This document shows positions 11,401 to 23,508 of a DNA stretch of 64,000 bases, one piece after another (position 1 is the stretch's first letter; every line of letters begins with the position of its first letter). The stretch covers positions 655,510-719,509 of the forward strand of contig NW_026705395.1 in the NCBI RefSeq assembly GCF_029867415.1, in the 5' to 3' direction. The notes beneath the pieces are model-generated. The model had not been told where the DNA came from, did no database searches, and saw only the letters and a program-made list of their open reading frames with translations. The stretch is from Vicia villosa. Lineage: Eukaryota > Streptophyta > Magnoliopsida > Fabales > Fabaceae. Made by a program: the position numbers and the translations under genes.

Positions 11401-11900
11401 GTTATTTCCCGTGTGCTGCGTGCAGATTAGAGCGCGAATGAGGGTGGGCATTCAACCCATCTCATTTTTCAATCGTTTGAATAACCATACTTGGTGTGTG
11501 GCAATTCGAACGATTGCCGCTCTTGAAGAGTTACACCCCGCCTTTGGCCTGAGGGATCAATGTAATTCTTATGCTTCGCGAACATCAATATCTCCGTAAT
11601 CTCCAATGGTTACTATCATCTTCTTGTCGAGTCTAGTCGTTACCAGTCTTGTCATGGTTATTTCCCGCGTGCTGCGTGCAAATTAGAGTGCGAATGAGGG
11701 TGGGCATTCAACCCATCTCATTTTTCAATCGTTTGAATAACCATACTTGGTGTGTGGCAATTCGAACGATTGCCACTCTTGAAGAGTTACACCCCGCCTT
11801 TGGCCTGAGGGATTAATGTAATTCTTATGCTTCGCAAGCATCAACATATTCGTGATTATGTCTTTTGATCGAGTCTAGTCGTCACTAGTCTCCGTGGTCC
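11401..11900. repeat. 256-bp tandem duplication in the Ogre-1 3' UTR
   Basis: The block starting gttatttcccgygtgctgcg at 11401 recurs at 11657 and can be followed through cattcttatgcttcgc-like text in both copies. Only a few substitutions separate them, so the duplication is recent. Ogre-2 lacks it. Confidence 0.85.
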
Positions 11901-11974
11901 CTTCCCCCGTATGGGAAAACTTTTCAGGTTCAACCCCCGTGTTGTGAATCCTTTACCTTCCGACCTTCATACAT

Positions 11975-12330
11975 TTCAAAGCCCAGTTTCCAACCTGGCA
12001 AACCCTTTCAAAGCCCAGTTCCAACCTGGCAAACCCTTCTAAAGCCCAGTTTCCAACCTGGCAAACCTTTTCAAAGCCCAGTTTCCAACCTGGCGAACCC
12101 TTTCAAAGCCCAGTTTCCAACCTGGCAAACCCTTTTAAAGCCCAGTTTCCAACCTGGCGAACCCTTTCAAAGCCCAGTTTCCAACCTGGCAAACCCTTTT
12201 AAAGCCCAGTTCCAACCTGGAAAACCCTTTTAAAGCCCACTCCTAACTTGGCAAACCATTTCAAAGCCCAATTTTCAACTTGGCAAACCATTTCAAAGCC
12301 CAATTTTCAACTTGGCAAACCATTTCAAAA
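11975..12330. repeat. 32-33 bp tandem array, about 11 units (Ogre-1 3' UTR)
   Basis: Units have the form aaagcccagtttccaacctg followed by gcaaaccctttt. Each contains a short inverted repeat, ccag...ctgg. The last units (from about 12230) diverge to 'caattttcaacttgg'. The Ogre-2 array at 22370-22770 has the same unit length and layout with a different sequence. Confidence 0.9.
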
Positions 12331-12340
12331 CCAAACCCCG

Positions 12341-12920
12341 ATGTTGAGTCGTAGATCGCAAGAGGTCTATTTTCTTTCTGTCCTGAAGATCGTACGAGAT
12401 CCTCTCCTGATGTCGAGTCGATGTTGAGTCGTAGATCGCAAAAGGTCTATTTCCTTTCTGTCCTGAAGATCGTACGAGATCCTCTCCTGATGTCGAGTCG
12501 ATGTTGAGTCGTAGATCGCAAGAGGTCTATTTCCTTTCTGTCCTGAAGATCGTACGAGATCCTTTCCTGATGTCGAGTCGATGTTGAGTCGTAGATCGCA
12601 AGAGGTCTATTTCCTTTCTGTCCTGAAGATCGTACGAGATCCTTTCCTGATGACGAGTCGATGTTGAGTCGTAGATCGCAAGAGGTCTATTTCCTTTCTG
12701 TCTTGAAGATCGTACGAGGTCTTCTCCTGATGTCGAGTCGATGTTGAGTCGTAGATCGCAAAAGGTCTATTTCCTTTCTGTCCTGAAGATCGTACGAGAT
12801 TCTCTCCTGATGTCGAGTCGATGTTGAGTCGTAGATCGCAAGAGGTCTATTTCCTTTCTGTCCTGAAGATCGTACGAGGTCTTCTCCCGATGTTGAGTCG
12901 TAGATCGCACGAGATCTTTT
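12341..12920. repeat. 80-bp tandem array, 7 units plus a partial (Ogre-1 3' UTR)
   Basis: Units begin atgttgagtcgtagatcgca at 12341, 12421, 12501, 12581, 12661, 12741 and 12821, a strict 80-bp period. A shortened unit follows near 12890. Identity between units is very high, so the array is young or homogenised. Confidence 0.95.
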
Positions 12921-13210
12921 TCTTTTCAGTCATTGTTTCATACAACCATCCTCTTGGAAAACATTGTATTGGCACCGTTACCACGTTACAAGCTACCACC
13001 ATTCAAATCCATTACTCATTGTAAAAATTCTTCCACCAGAAAAACAAAAAATAAATTTCTCTTTCCCCAGCAGATATCAAAACAAAAATAAGGATAACAT
13101 TTATACCATCTTCTCTTTAGGACAAATTTATGGTACTTTGATATTTAATCTTCTTCCACCTCGAAGGTTCGAAAGACTAGCGTCAATCTCACCTTCAAGT
13201 TTAAGACGAT

Positions 13211-13224
13211 TAAATAGGGGCAGC
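13211..13224 (+). other. Ogre-1 polypurine tract
   Basis: taaataggggcagc ends directly before the LTR start TGTCATACC. The same tract stands before the Ogre-2 LTR, and a near match stands before the minus-strand LTR at 51121-51134. Confidence 0.8.
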
Positions 13225-16200
13225 TGTCATACCCCAAATTTGTCCTACCCCTTTTAATGTTATCTGGCTTAGACTAGTGCACTTCACAATCTCATGTACA
13301 TACCTCCATTAGGTCATCTAACATTCATGCATTCATTAATCAAATAACTTTGCATTGGATCAAGGATCTTGGAAGCTATGGTTTTTGTATGGTCGTTCAT
13401 GATGGACTTCTTTCTTCTAAAGCTACAAGATTTTTCTCTATGAAGATTCATCAAGGGCAAGAGGACTATGGTTCTTATGCGCAGTGGCTACAATCGTTAA
13501 TCCAACTGAGATTCAGTGGTTTTCAGGTTGAGGTGTTCTTAGGTGCTCCAATTCTTATCTCCCTCAAGAATTCCTCAAAGAATTGTCGTTATGTCAGATT
13601 GAAGTACAATGCATGTCATGGTGTGAGAATTAGACTTGTGGGTTCATTGTGTTCGAGGCGCCACTATGCATAATTGATTGGTGGTTTGGTTTGAATTGAG
13701 GGATCAAAGATATTAGAAAGTGAGTTCGTTCCTTCAACATGAGCTCGAATTTCACACAAGAGGTTTATCGTTAATTATAACACAAGGTGTTCTATCGGGT
13801 TTCTTTAAGGGGGCACTGGACCTAGAGAGGGAATTTATTGAGAGTCATGGAATGTGATGAATTTTACTATGCTTATCTACGGGATTAAGGCTTCATTTCA
13901 TCCATCATCGATCAAAGTATGCATTGTTACTTGAGTTGTCACACTCAGAATTTATCTACTATGCCATGAGTTCAAGCCTCGTGTTGGAACTTAAGCAATA
14001 CATTCAAAGGAATTCAAATCTAAAATGGGAAATATAGAGTGTCTTATTTCTTGAAGTACCAAGCCAAAGGCGTATAGGGCACCACTTTCAAATGGTATAG
14101 TTCAAAAGTCAACACCCACATTTAAAAGCCACTTCATACATTACAATTCATTACACTTGAATCAATTCCCATAGTCCAAAGTTCCACCCATTTAAAAAGG
14201 AAAAAAGACTTTCATTACAAAATCCAAAAACCCATTACACTTACTACCAAAGTCTATCAAAACAAAATTTGGATAAAAAGCTAGGTCCATTATCATTCAA
14301 ACTCCATTACAAAAATAATACAAAAAAAATCTACAGGAGAACCTATTCCCTCTAGTTTTCTATGTCTTCATTCAGCTTCACCCTGACTTCGCCTTTTGCT
14401 TTACTATAAAGATCTCCATGATTCCATCTTGAGTTATTCATCCCAAAGCCTTTCCCATGTCATTCATAAAGCCAAAAAACAGTCCCTGCATCAAAACAAA
14501 AAACAATGTCTATACCAGGTGCTTAATTCCTCATCCATGCTAAACCAAAAATATCCACTCACACAAAACTAAACCTGCTATGCTAGGAAGTTCGGTTCAT
14601 TTGGAAGTTAACAATTATGACGGCAACCTACACATTTCTAATCATTCAAGCTCACAAATCATCCCTGCAGAACAAATAAACCATATCAGAAATTCGGCAA
14701 CATGAAAACAGCGCTCACCATACATTCCAAAATCCAGCAATACATACATATAGAACAGATTCATCATGCCAAGTCATAAATTGCAAATAAGCTTCAAACA
14801 GTTCTAACAGCACCTATCTCAGTTCCATTCAACTTTCAATATAGCACAAGTTACCACCTTCCATGTGTAAACACTTCGAGATGAATAATTAGACTTGCAT
14901 CAGCATTTAGGTATATGATTAACGGTTCGCGAAAACTCATAAATTCAAACCTGCATTCAGTTTCAGTACCACCCGGTTTCCTGTTGTTTCCCCGAGTAAT
15001 AATCATCAATTTCCAGCAGTATTCGACCTCGGTCCAGTCACATAAACCCTGCATAACCAATTTTGAAATAAAAATCAGCATATCAGTTCAGTCCTCTATA
15101 CTATGTTGCAGCCTACATACAAGTCAACAAAGAACTCCCAGCTAATTTTCAACCACCAACAGTTAACCATTAACTTTCACAGGTTCTCAACTAACTTACT
15201 GATTTCTTTAACCAACTACAAAACAATAATCCTAGCAGAAGTGTAACAAACTCAAAAACTAACTGTAACTAACTTCCAATCCTCACAACTCAAAAACAGA
15301 TTCCTAACAACCTAACTAACAGCTCTAACTACCTCTCAATCCACCCTTCAATCCATAACAACTTCTCAGGATCCAACGGCTCAGAACTTCCCACTTCAAC
15401 CTATAAAATCACTCTTCCCTCCACAATTCAAAGACACACGCCATTTCACCATTTCACTCTCAATTCAGAACTCTCTCTCTGCAATTTCATCTCTCCCAAC
15501 CTCTACTACACGCACCATTCAACCTTTCATCATCTTCATCAATCACACGCCACTCTCCACCACCTTCATCTTCATTTCTCATCATCTTCACCACTTCTAA
15601 CCACTCTCCATTCTCTATTTCATCAAATCACCAACAGAAACTCAGAAAGATGGAAGAATATTTCAGAAAAAGAAAAGATCGTAACAGAAATGGGAAAGAG
15701 AGAACGTAATGGCTAACCTGTAACAATTTCTCTCGATTCATCTTCAACAATATCATCATCACCGATTCATCATTTGAGTCTCCTGTGCATCGCCTTCGAC
15801 AATCCGAATCGGAGTAGTTTCCATTCAAATTTGGAAGAAGAAGACAAGAGAGATTGGGAGCGTGAGACACTCGTGAATGGAGAGCAAGAAACAGATCGAG
15901 AGAATCTGAGACGGAGAGATACGGGAGAGTCTGAGAACAAGCGAAGCGAGAGAGAGAGATTGAATCGAGTGAGAGATTGAGGCGAAGAAGGTTCGATTCA
16001 GAAGTTTGAAAGGGGAAGGGGACTCGGAGAAGGTTGACGTCCTCCGCCGTGCATCGTCAAAAATCCGGTGAAGTGATAAACCTCCGTCGCGCCGTTCGTC
16101 CTTGAGAAGGAAGAAGGAAACTTGTTCGTTTGGATCTCAAAGGTCACATTCTAAACCTAATTCCCTTTTAATTTTCAATTTCTTTTAATTCTCAATTTGA

Positions 16201-17821
16201 TTTTAATCTGATTTAATGTTAATTAGTGGTATTCAAGATAAAAATCTGAATAAAAAAATTAGGTAGTGGATCAATCTGGACGAAATATTCCCTGGGCCGC
16301 ACGAATTTTGTTTCTACACCTCCTTAGGCTCGTGAATTACTTTCTTAGAAAAAGCTGACAAAAACTGTAACAAAAAAACCTGCCTTGGGCCTGTAGCGAA
16401 ATTGCTACTCCTTGCACCCCCATAGGCCCATCCCTCATGCTTTTTTCTGTATAAAATTCTGAAACAAAAAAATCACATTGGGCCACCTGTGGCCGGGCCT
16501 GCGCCAATTGCTTAGCATACTCCCTGATTTCATTCCTGACCCCCTGATCACATATTTCTCTTGTTAAATTTAGGTATTGACATAGTTTTTTTTATTAAAT
16601 TTCTTTTGATAAAAACTAAAATCATAGTTTTCTAGATAGATTTAGATCATTTTTAGGATTTAATTTTGATCCCTCTAATTGGTAATTGTTGACATGAATA
16701 TCTCATAAAAATAGTAGTTTGTTTAGGTTGATTTTGACATTTAATTCCTTCTTAGAAAGCTCATAAAAATAGTAGATTTTTAGGTAATTGTTGACATTAA
16801 AAAAGGCTTATAAAAACAATAGTTTTTTAGGTTAATTTTGCACTAATACTTGAATTGTTTCCTTATGTTTTGTACCATTTCCATGCTATTTTTTGTATAA
16901 TTGTTGTGTGATTTTGTTGCTAGCTTTTGGCTAGTTTTGTTAATATCATAAGTATGCTCCTTTTAGAATTCCATAACATGACTTTAGGCTAGTTTTCCCC
17001 AATTCATAAACAACAATTAGGCTTAGAAACTAGGCTAGTCTCCCTCTTTTCATACTTTTTCTTTTACAACATTAAAACACTTAATAACTATCAAAATAAA
17101 ATCCCTTAAAAAATACAAAGAAAATACTAAAAAACATTAATAAAAAAGTGAAAATCATTAAAAAGGGAATGGAAGCTTGAATCTCCCTTGCTTTAGGGAA
17201 TCATTCGAGTGCCTGGATTTCCCTTGCTTTAGGGTTCCATTCGGGCGTAAGTTCCCAAATTCTAAAAGACACAAACCAAAGAGTAACTCGAGTTTCCCTT
17301 GCTTTAGGGATTTCCTCGAAACACTCAAACTCTCTCTCTCTCTTCTCTCCTTTCTTAAGGGCATTGTTATCTCCGCTTTATTGCATCCTAGGCTGTCCCC
17401 TTATGCAAGAGCGCGAGCGTTAACTCCGCCCAACTAAAAAACACAAAAACAAACAGAATATCTTGAGCCGAACTACGGCGCTCTGATTCCTGAAAAGGAT
17501 ACGTAGGCATCAAGTCGCGGGGCTTGAACGAGCACATTTGTAAATATTTCCTTCTTTTCCCCGTATTTCTTTTTGCATTCATTCGCATATAGACATAGAC
17601 ATAGACACACCCTTTAGATAGAAACAAACATAGGTGGATACCATCGAGTACGATGGGCGCGAGGGGTGCTAATACCTTCCCCTTGCGTAACCGACTCCCG
17701 TACCTTGATTCTCTGGTCGCAAGACCCTGTTCCTTCCTTTGTTAGGTTTTCTGATATTCCTTTCCCTTATGGGATAAATATATTGGTGGCGACTCTGTTC
17801 GTTTTTCGCGAGCGTGCGACA
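13225..17821 (+). mobile_element. Ogre-1 3' LTR
   Basis: This 4597-bp LTR begins tgtcataccccaaatttgtc after the PPT and ends gcgagcgtgcgaca. The part from 16867 matches the 5' LTR at 1-1004 plus 6172-6198. Frames inside it (for example 13350-13673 or the Arg/Glu-rich one at 15774-15980) show no recognisable domain and are not annotated as genes. The sequence after its end, atgat..., belongs to a Sirevirus tail, so Ogre-1 sits inside that element. Confidence 0.9.
15402..15408 (+). promoter_or_regulatory. Candidate TATA box in the Ogre-1 3' LTR
   Basis: tataaaa occurs in cctataaaatcactcttccc and is followed by a C/T-rich leader-like stretch typical of plant transcription starts. The related Ogre-2 LTR has a TATA at the equivalent place (24869). 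Confidence 0.5.
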
Positions 17822-18784
17822 ATGATATGACAAAAAGGGGGAGAAATATGTGATAAATGATTTGATTTAATCAGTTGCTTTACTAACAGAACTTGCAAAG
17901 TTCTATGCTTTAAGTTGTGTTGTTGCAGGAATTGAAGATCAACATGAGAAGCAACAAGATGAATTAAGTTCTTGGATTCTTGAAGCAAGCTGAGTGCTAT
18001 GAAGCTTCAGAATCAGAATCAGAAGCAAGAAGGAAGAATGTTCAGATATTCTGATGATAGAATATGATCTAAAACATTATGTCTATTTGTTCTGACACAT
18101 TCTATATGGCTCTGATACATATTATGTGTTTTGAAACATATTCTATGTTTTGACTCATTCATGCTGACTTTTGTCGTTTAGTTTTGTTCTGTAACATTTC
18201 AGGATGTAGAGATGCTCTGATGATGCTCTGGTACATTCAACAATGTTCTGATACAATCTAGCATGAAGTGATGTAAGAAGAAATTCAAGCTCTGAAGCTG
18301 TCCCAATGGAAGCAAGAATCAGAAGCTGTGGATGTTCTGAAGATCTAAAGAAATTCAAGTTCTCTGTCCGATGGAAGCAGAAGTCAGAAGCTGGGAATGT
18401 TCCGAAGATCAAAGAAATTCAAGTTCTGAAGCTGTCCGATGGAAGCAGAAGTCAGAAGCTGTGAATGTTCTGAGGATCTAAAGAAATTCAATGTTCTGAA
18501 GCTGTCCTATGGAAGCAGAAATCAGAAGTCATGAATGTTCTGAAGATCAAGCACTGTGAACGTCTCTACTGAAATACTCAGGGAAGTCTTTTATTTATAA
18601 AATTCTTCTAGTATTAATTTCAGGGGGAGATTATTCATCTCAGGGGGAGATTGTTAATCTCAGGGGGAGACATATTCACATGCTTATGCTATAGCTGTGT
18701 AAATTGTCTTTAGCTGTCCGTTCTTTCTGATTGCAAATTCATATCATTTATATATGTTTTTGTCATCATCAAAAAGGGGGAGAT
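17822..18784 (+). mobile_element. Sirevirus C: 3' untranslated region with multiple polypurine tracts
   Basis: This region holds five GGGGGAGA tracts (about 17837, 18623, 18643, 18663 and 18777). The last abuts the LTR. Multiple PPT-like tracts near the 3' LTR are a known mark of Sireviruses (Ty1/copia, SIRE/Maximus lineage). No gene is visible. The body of the element is not in the window because Ogre-1 interrupts it at 17821. Confidence 0.75.
18265..18560. repeat. Subrepeats of about 65-75 bp in the Sirevirus C 3' UTR
   Basis: About four units share 'aaattcaagttctgaagctg', 'atggaagcagaagtcagaag' and 'atgttctgaagatc'. Units differ by small indels. Confidence 0.75.
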
Positions 18785-20000
18785 TGTTAGAACAAGATTT
18801 GTTCTGATCAATATTCTTAGTTTTGATGATAACAAGGATATGAATTTTGTGTGAGATAATGTGGTACTCTAATACATTGCAATTTCCTTTTCAGGAAATA
18901 TATAAAGAGTATGCACAAATCAGCGCTCAGAAGCTTTGACTCAGAAGGTTCAGCATGCAACATCAGAACATGGTCTGGCAAGACATCAGAAGATGGTTAA
19001 GGCAGAATTAGAACATGGGTCTATGGAAGCATCAGAAGAACTTGAGATCAGAAGCAGAAGCACTGAAGTTCTCATGGTATCACGCTCAGAAGCACTTCAA
19101 GGTCAGCAGACAAGAAGATGCTTTGCACCAAGCTGTTTGACTCTAATGATATTCAAACGTTGTATACACAAACATCAGATCAGAAGAAAGTACAGGTGGC
19201 AGGCTACGGTGACTGACAAAAGGAACGTTGGAAGCTATTAAAGGCAACGTCAGTAGACACAGCGTGAACAAGGCTCGAGGTAGTTGACAAAAGCGTGAAA
19301 CATTAAATGCAATGCTGTACGGAATACGCAAAGCGTTAAATGCTCCCAACGGTCATCTTCTCAAGTGCCTATAAATATGAAGTTCTGATGAGAAGCAAGT
19401 TTAACCATTTCTTGACGATTTCTGTGAATATTAACTTGCTGAAACGCTGTTCAAATCAAAGCTCAAAAACTTCATCTTCATCAAAGCTCACTACATTGCT
19501 GTTGTAATATATTAGTGAGATTAAGCTTAAACATTAAGAGGAATATCACTGTCGTGATTATAGCTTTTCAGAAGCAATTGTAATACTCTTATTTGATTAC
19601 ATTAATTTGTAAGTAACTAGAGTGATCAAGTGTTGATCAGGATACTCTAGGAAGTCTTAGCTTGTGTCTAAGCAGTTGTAATTAGAGTGATCACGTGGTG
19701 GTCAGGATACTCTAAGAAAGTCTTAGCTTGTGTCTAAGCATTTGTTCCTGGAGTGATCAGGTTGTGATCAGGATACTTTAGAAGACTTAGTCGTGGGCAA
19801 AGTGGAAAACCATTGTAATCTGTTGCGATTAGTGGATTAAATCCTCAGGTGAGGTAAATCACTCCGTGGGGGTGGACTGGAGTAGTTTAGTTAACAACGA
19901 ACCAGGATAAAAATAACTGTGCAAATTGTTTTTATCGTTCAAGTTTTTAGACTACACTTATTCAAACCCCCCCCCTTTCTAAGTGTTTTTCTATCCTTCA
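18785..20000 (+). mobile_element. Sirevirus C LTR (3' LTR)
   Basis: The LTR starts tgttagaacaagatttgttc straight after the PPT and ends ctatccttca, giving 1216 bp with TG...CA ends. A TATA candidate, ctataaatat, lies at 19369-19378. The start and end sequences resemble the minus-strand LTR at 28580-31060. Flanking sequence from 20001 belongs to Ogre-2, so this Sirevirus inserted into Ogre-2. Confidence 0.8.
19369..19378 (+). promoter_or_regulatory. Candidate TATA box, Sirevirus C LTR
   Basis: ctataaatat matches the plant TATA consensus in the expected orientation, about 590 bp into the LTR. The minus-strand LTR B has a similar box at 30249-30258. Confidence 0.5.
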
Positions 20001-22369
20001 ATAACCCTTCAAGAAGGAAACATGTGGGTGAATGGAATTCTTCTGGGAAGTAATGATAATGCTAAGTGACTATCATACTGGAGCACAAATCCATTCAACT
20101 GAGGATGGTGTGTCGTTTATCCCAAGAGGTTTGTGCATGAATTGAAGTCCCTATGAGGTCTCAAAACTACAGGAAGTATTCGAGAGCAATAAGTCTAGAC
20201 GGAGTCAAGCCTCCTCAACTATGGCAATCATCAATTCATTCCTGCATTTTCATTTGTAATTTTCCTTATTTTGTTAAAAGTTACTTCCATGTAAAACTCA
20301 TTTGTTTTTAATGATAATAAAAATGCACTGCATATGCTAGTTTCGAATCAATCCATTCGTGTTCACTCATATCTTTCTGTCTATCGATATCAAACTCTTG
20401 ACTAAAGCAAAAAACATCAAAAGGAGAATGATGAAAAAATAATAAATGCAAAAATCTCTAATTGTGTGCTTTTGAATAAAACCCCGCTGAGGATGTACAG
20501 GCATTGTTTCTAATCCCCAAACACTGGAGATATAAGGGAGATAGACCCTCGTTAACCCCTTTGAGCCTTGAAGTAGGAGTTTCTTTTTCTATACAAAAAA
20601 AACCCTCACATTTAACCCAGGGGCAGGGTAGCGTTCAATTAACCTGATCGAGCAATCAAAATTCATCAGGAGTGTGCATCCAAGGATACAACAATGGTTA
20701 TCTTTCAAAAGATTGAGGAAAATCAATACCACAATGGTAATCCCTCGTCAATCAAAGAGTGAGGCAGCCACAATCACCTCCCGCAAATCAAAGATTCAGG
20801 ATCACACGACTTGTTCAAAAAAGGATTGAATAAAAAAAAAGAGCCCGCTAAGTCAACAACTTGAAAACAAGTGACTTAGGCAAAAGTTAGGGCATCCCGC
20901 TGGACTCCAAAATAAAATTCAAAAGAATTTGTCCAGGCAAAAGTTATGGAAACAAAAAAAGCAAAAGCAAAAATGAGGATTACAAAATAAAGATCCTCAT
21001 CAAAAGAACAAAGTCGTGTGATAGCAAACCAAAAATGAAAAGTAAAGTGACTGCCATGAATAGAAGACCTCATCGATTCCTCAATCATCTCAAAATCCCC
21101 TTAAAGGATGAACGCTCGTATCAGGTTAAGTTGAACTTAGGACTGGAGAACATCACGAAGAATGGGTGGGTTAGGTTAGACTTTGAGCCTTAAATCCTTT
21201 TTTTCTAAAACCATGAACCAGGCCACGTTACAACCCTTAAAAGACCTAATTGAAGCAAGGTTTATTTCAAAATCATACTACACCAATTTGCGTAAAAATG
21301 ACTCCCAGATGTTTGCTTACCATTTGCGGCGATATCGATATGACGAATAATTCAAGCACTGAATGTCACAACATCGTTTCAATAATTTTGATCTCGAAGC
21401 TAGCATAAGCATTGCATTAGGATTATCATCTTCAAAACAAATATCTTTTACTTGTGAATAAACACTTGACATCAAGGAAGATCAAACAATAAAAAACGGC
21501 AGAAAAAGTTGATCGATTCCATGAGCCATTCACTTCAAAGGCTGATTACTCGAAGGGGCAAGTTATGTGAAGACTCTATCAATTGAGGCATCCATTCAAG
21601 CTTTGGCCAATCTGGGGAAATCAAGTCAAGGAATCTCTCTTGGGTTCCACCAATCTGGGGCAGTTACGTCGCGATTCGACAAATCTCTCCAAGGATCCTA
21701 TGGGGCAAATCCCTTCGTAGTTCACAAAGCTTGGGGCACAATCTTCTGAGTTTTATTGTTTCTCCCTGATCATAGGAGTTTATTTCTCCTAGAAATTTGG
21801 TCTCTCCTCAAGCACCGGAGTTTATTTCTCCTGTGGGTTGTTCCACTTCCCCAACCTGGTCTCATTATCTGAATTTCTCATCCTCAACATGGTGAATCGA
21901 GGGAATCTCCTTAAGCTCCCCATCCCCAAGCAGTTCAAGGTGTAGGGAAAGTCAGACGAAGTCACCTCCTCCCCAAAAAAGCTACATTTCAACCCTTAAC
22001 GCATATTGCCAATGATCTTTGGTACTGTAGGGTTCCAACATTGATTTGTATTGGCATCACAAGACAACAAGCAGCGGACCCCAATGATCCTGCTTCTCTA
22101 CCACTAATGTCTTTATTTGGCACTTCGCATATAGTTTTCATCGCATAAAACATTGCATCCTCAAAAGCGTAGCATATCCATCAAAGTGGATCATTACGCC
22201 ATACAAAAAAATCAAACATGCATATGAAGCATAAGCCAGATTTGGTACTTTGCCCAAAAGACCTGAAATAACTTTCATACAACAGTACATCCCCACAGAA
22301 AATGTTTGCCCCACAAGTTTCCCAACTATCATTCCCGATGAATTCCTCATAAAGCCTAAACCTCCAAAT

Positions 22370-22770
22370 CCAGTTCCCGTCCTGGTAATCATTCTCCAAA
22401 AACCAGTTCCCGTCTTGGTAATCATTTTCCAAATCCAGTTCTCGTCATGGTAATCATTTTCCAAATCCAGTTCCCGTCCTGGTAATCATTTTTCCAAATC
22501 CAGTTCCCGTCTTGGTAATCATTTTTCCAAATCCAGTTCTCGTCCTGGTAATCATTTTTCCAAATCCAGTTCCCGTCCTGGTAATCCTTTTTCCAAATCC
22601 AGTTCCCGTCCTGGTAATCATTTTTCCAAATCCTGTTCCCGTCTTGGTAATCATTTTTCCAAATCCAGTTCCTATCCTGGTAATCATTTTTCCAAATCCA
22701 GTTCCCGTCCTAGTAATCATTTGCAAAACCCAGTTCTCGTCCTGGTAATCACTTCAAAGTCCAGTTCCCG
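22370..22770. repeat. 33-bp tandem array, about 12 units (Ogre-2 3' UTR)
   Basis: Units read aaatccagttcccgtcctgg followed by taatcatttttcc. Because 33 is a multiple of three, long repetitive frames appear on both strands, but they are artefacts of the repeat. Diverged related units (ccagttctcgccctggcaaa) continue to about 22910. Confidence 0.9.
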
Positions 22771-22994
22771 TCCTGGTAACGGAGTCAAAGTCCAATTCTC
22801 GTCATGGCAAACTTTTTTCAAAGTCCAGTTCTCGCCCTGGCAAATCATTTCCATCATTTTCAGTCCCCGTCTGATATCCTGCGGTGAAGTCAGTTCTCGC
22901 CTGACAACCACCATTCATCCATAATTTTTTACCATGGACCTTACCATAAAACAAATGTCCAATCCCCAGTAAGTCATTAATTGTATTCTCTTTT

Positions 22995-23165
22995 TATGGG
23001 TCGTAGGTCTGTTGATCTTACCCCTAGTTTCGAGTCTTTCACCCCGGATTTGAGTCGTGAGTTCGTTATTCTCACCCTGGATTTGAGTCGTGAGTTCGTT
23101 ATTCTCACCCTGGTTTTGAGTCGTGGATCTGTTGATCTCACCTTGGTTTCGAGTCATTTATCCTT
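22995..23165. repeat. 33-36 bp tandem repeats with 'ttgagtcgtgagttcgttat'
   Basis: About five units share t(t/c)gagtcgtgrrttcgtt or a variant followed by ctcaccctgg. The core resembles the 'gttgagtcgtagatcgc' core of the 80-bp Ogre-1 array that stands at the equivalent position. Confidence 0.75.
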
Positions 23166-23494
23166 GTTTTTAATTTTTTGGGTCAGTAGATCCTATCTTT
23201 CCATCAAACCCGTACTTTCCAATCACAGTTTCATACAATAATCATTTCCATTGAGAACCTTGTATTGGCACCGCCGCTACGTTACGAGCTATCCTCATTC
23301 AACCATTACATACCATAAATCATTCCACCAGAAAAACAAAAATTTTCTCTTACCCCAGCAGATATCAAAACAAAAAATAAGGACAACAATCACACCATCA
23401 TTTCAGGACAAATTTCAGGTCTTGATATTTAATCTTCTTCTACCTCGAATGTTCGAAAGGCTAACGCCAATCTCACCTTCAGGTTTAAGATGAT

Positions 23495-23508
23495 TAAATA
23501 GGGGCAGC
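23495..23508 (+). other. Ogre-2 polypurine tract
   Basis: taaataggggcagc is identical to the Ogre-1 tract and is followed directly by TGTCATACCCC. Confidence 0.8.

Larger units (their letters stand above)
20001..23494 (+). mobile_element. Ogre-2 internal region (3' part, non-coding)
   Basis: Blocks here match the Ogre-1 internal region in order: 'gtcaagcctcctcaactatggc' (near 20205), 'cgctgaggatgtacaggcat' (near 20483), 'ggcagggtagcgttcaatt' and the 'atttctcct' repeats. Like Ogre-1 it has no protease, RT, RNase H or integrase. The 5' half is missing from the window because Sirevirus C interrupts it. It is therefore probably another member of the same non-autonomous family. Confidence 0.75.

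Noticed and set aside
11975..12920. CRISPR-like appearance of regularly spaced repeats
   Set aside because: Units are directly adjacent with no unique spacers, no cas genes are present, and the setting is a plant retrotransposon 3' UTR.
13350..13673. A 107-codon frame near the start of the Ogre-1 3' LTR
   Set aside because: No domain is recognisable, it sits in U3 upstream of the TATA box, and the Ogre-2 LTR does not keep it.
15774..15980. Arg/Glu-rich 68-codon frame in the Ogre-1 LTR
   Set aside because: It lies within the LTR transcribed leader region, has low complexity, and I see no counterpart frame kept in the Ogre-2 LTR.
22138..22748. Repetitive frames on both strands (for example VIIFPNPVPV-type repeats)
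   Set aside because: The 33-bp period is a multiple of three, so any array copy stays open. The frames follow the DNA repeat and lie in an Ogre 3' UTR.
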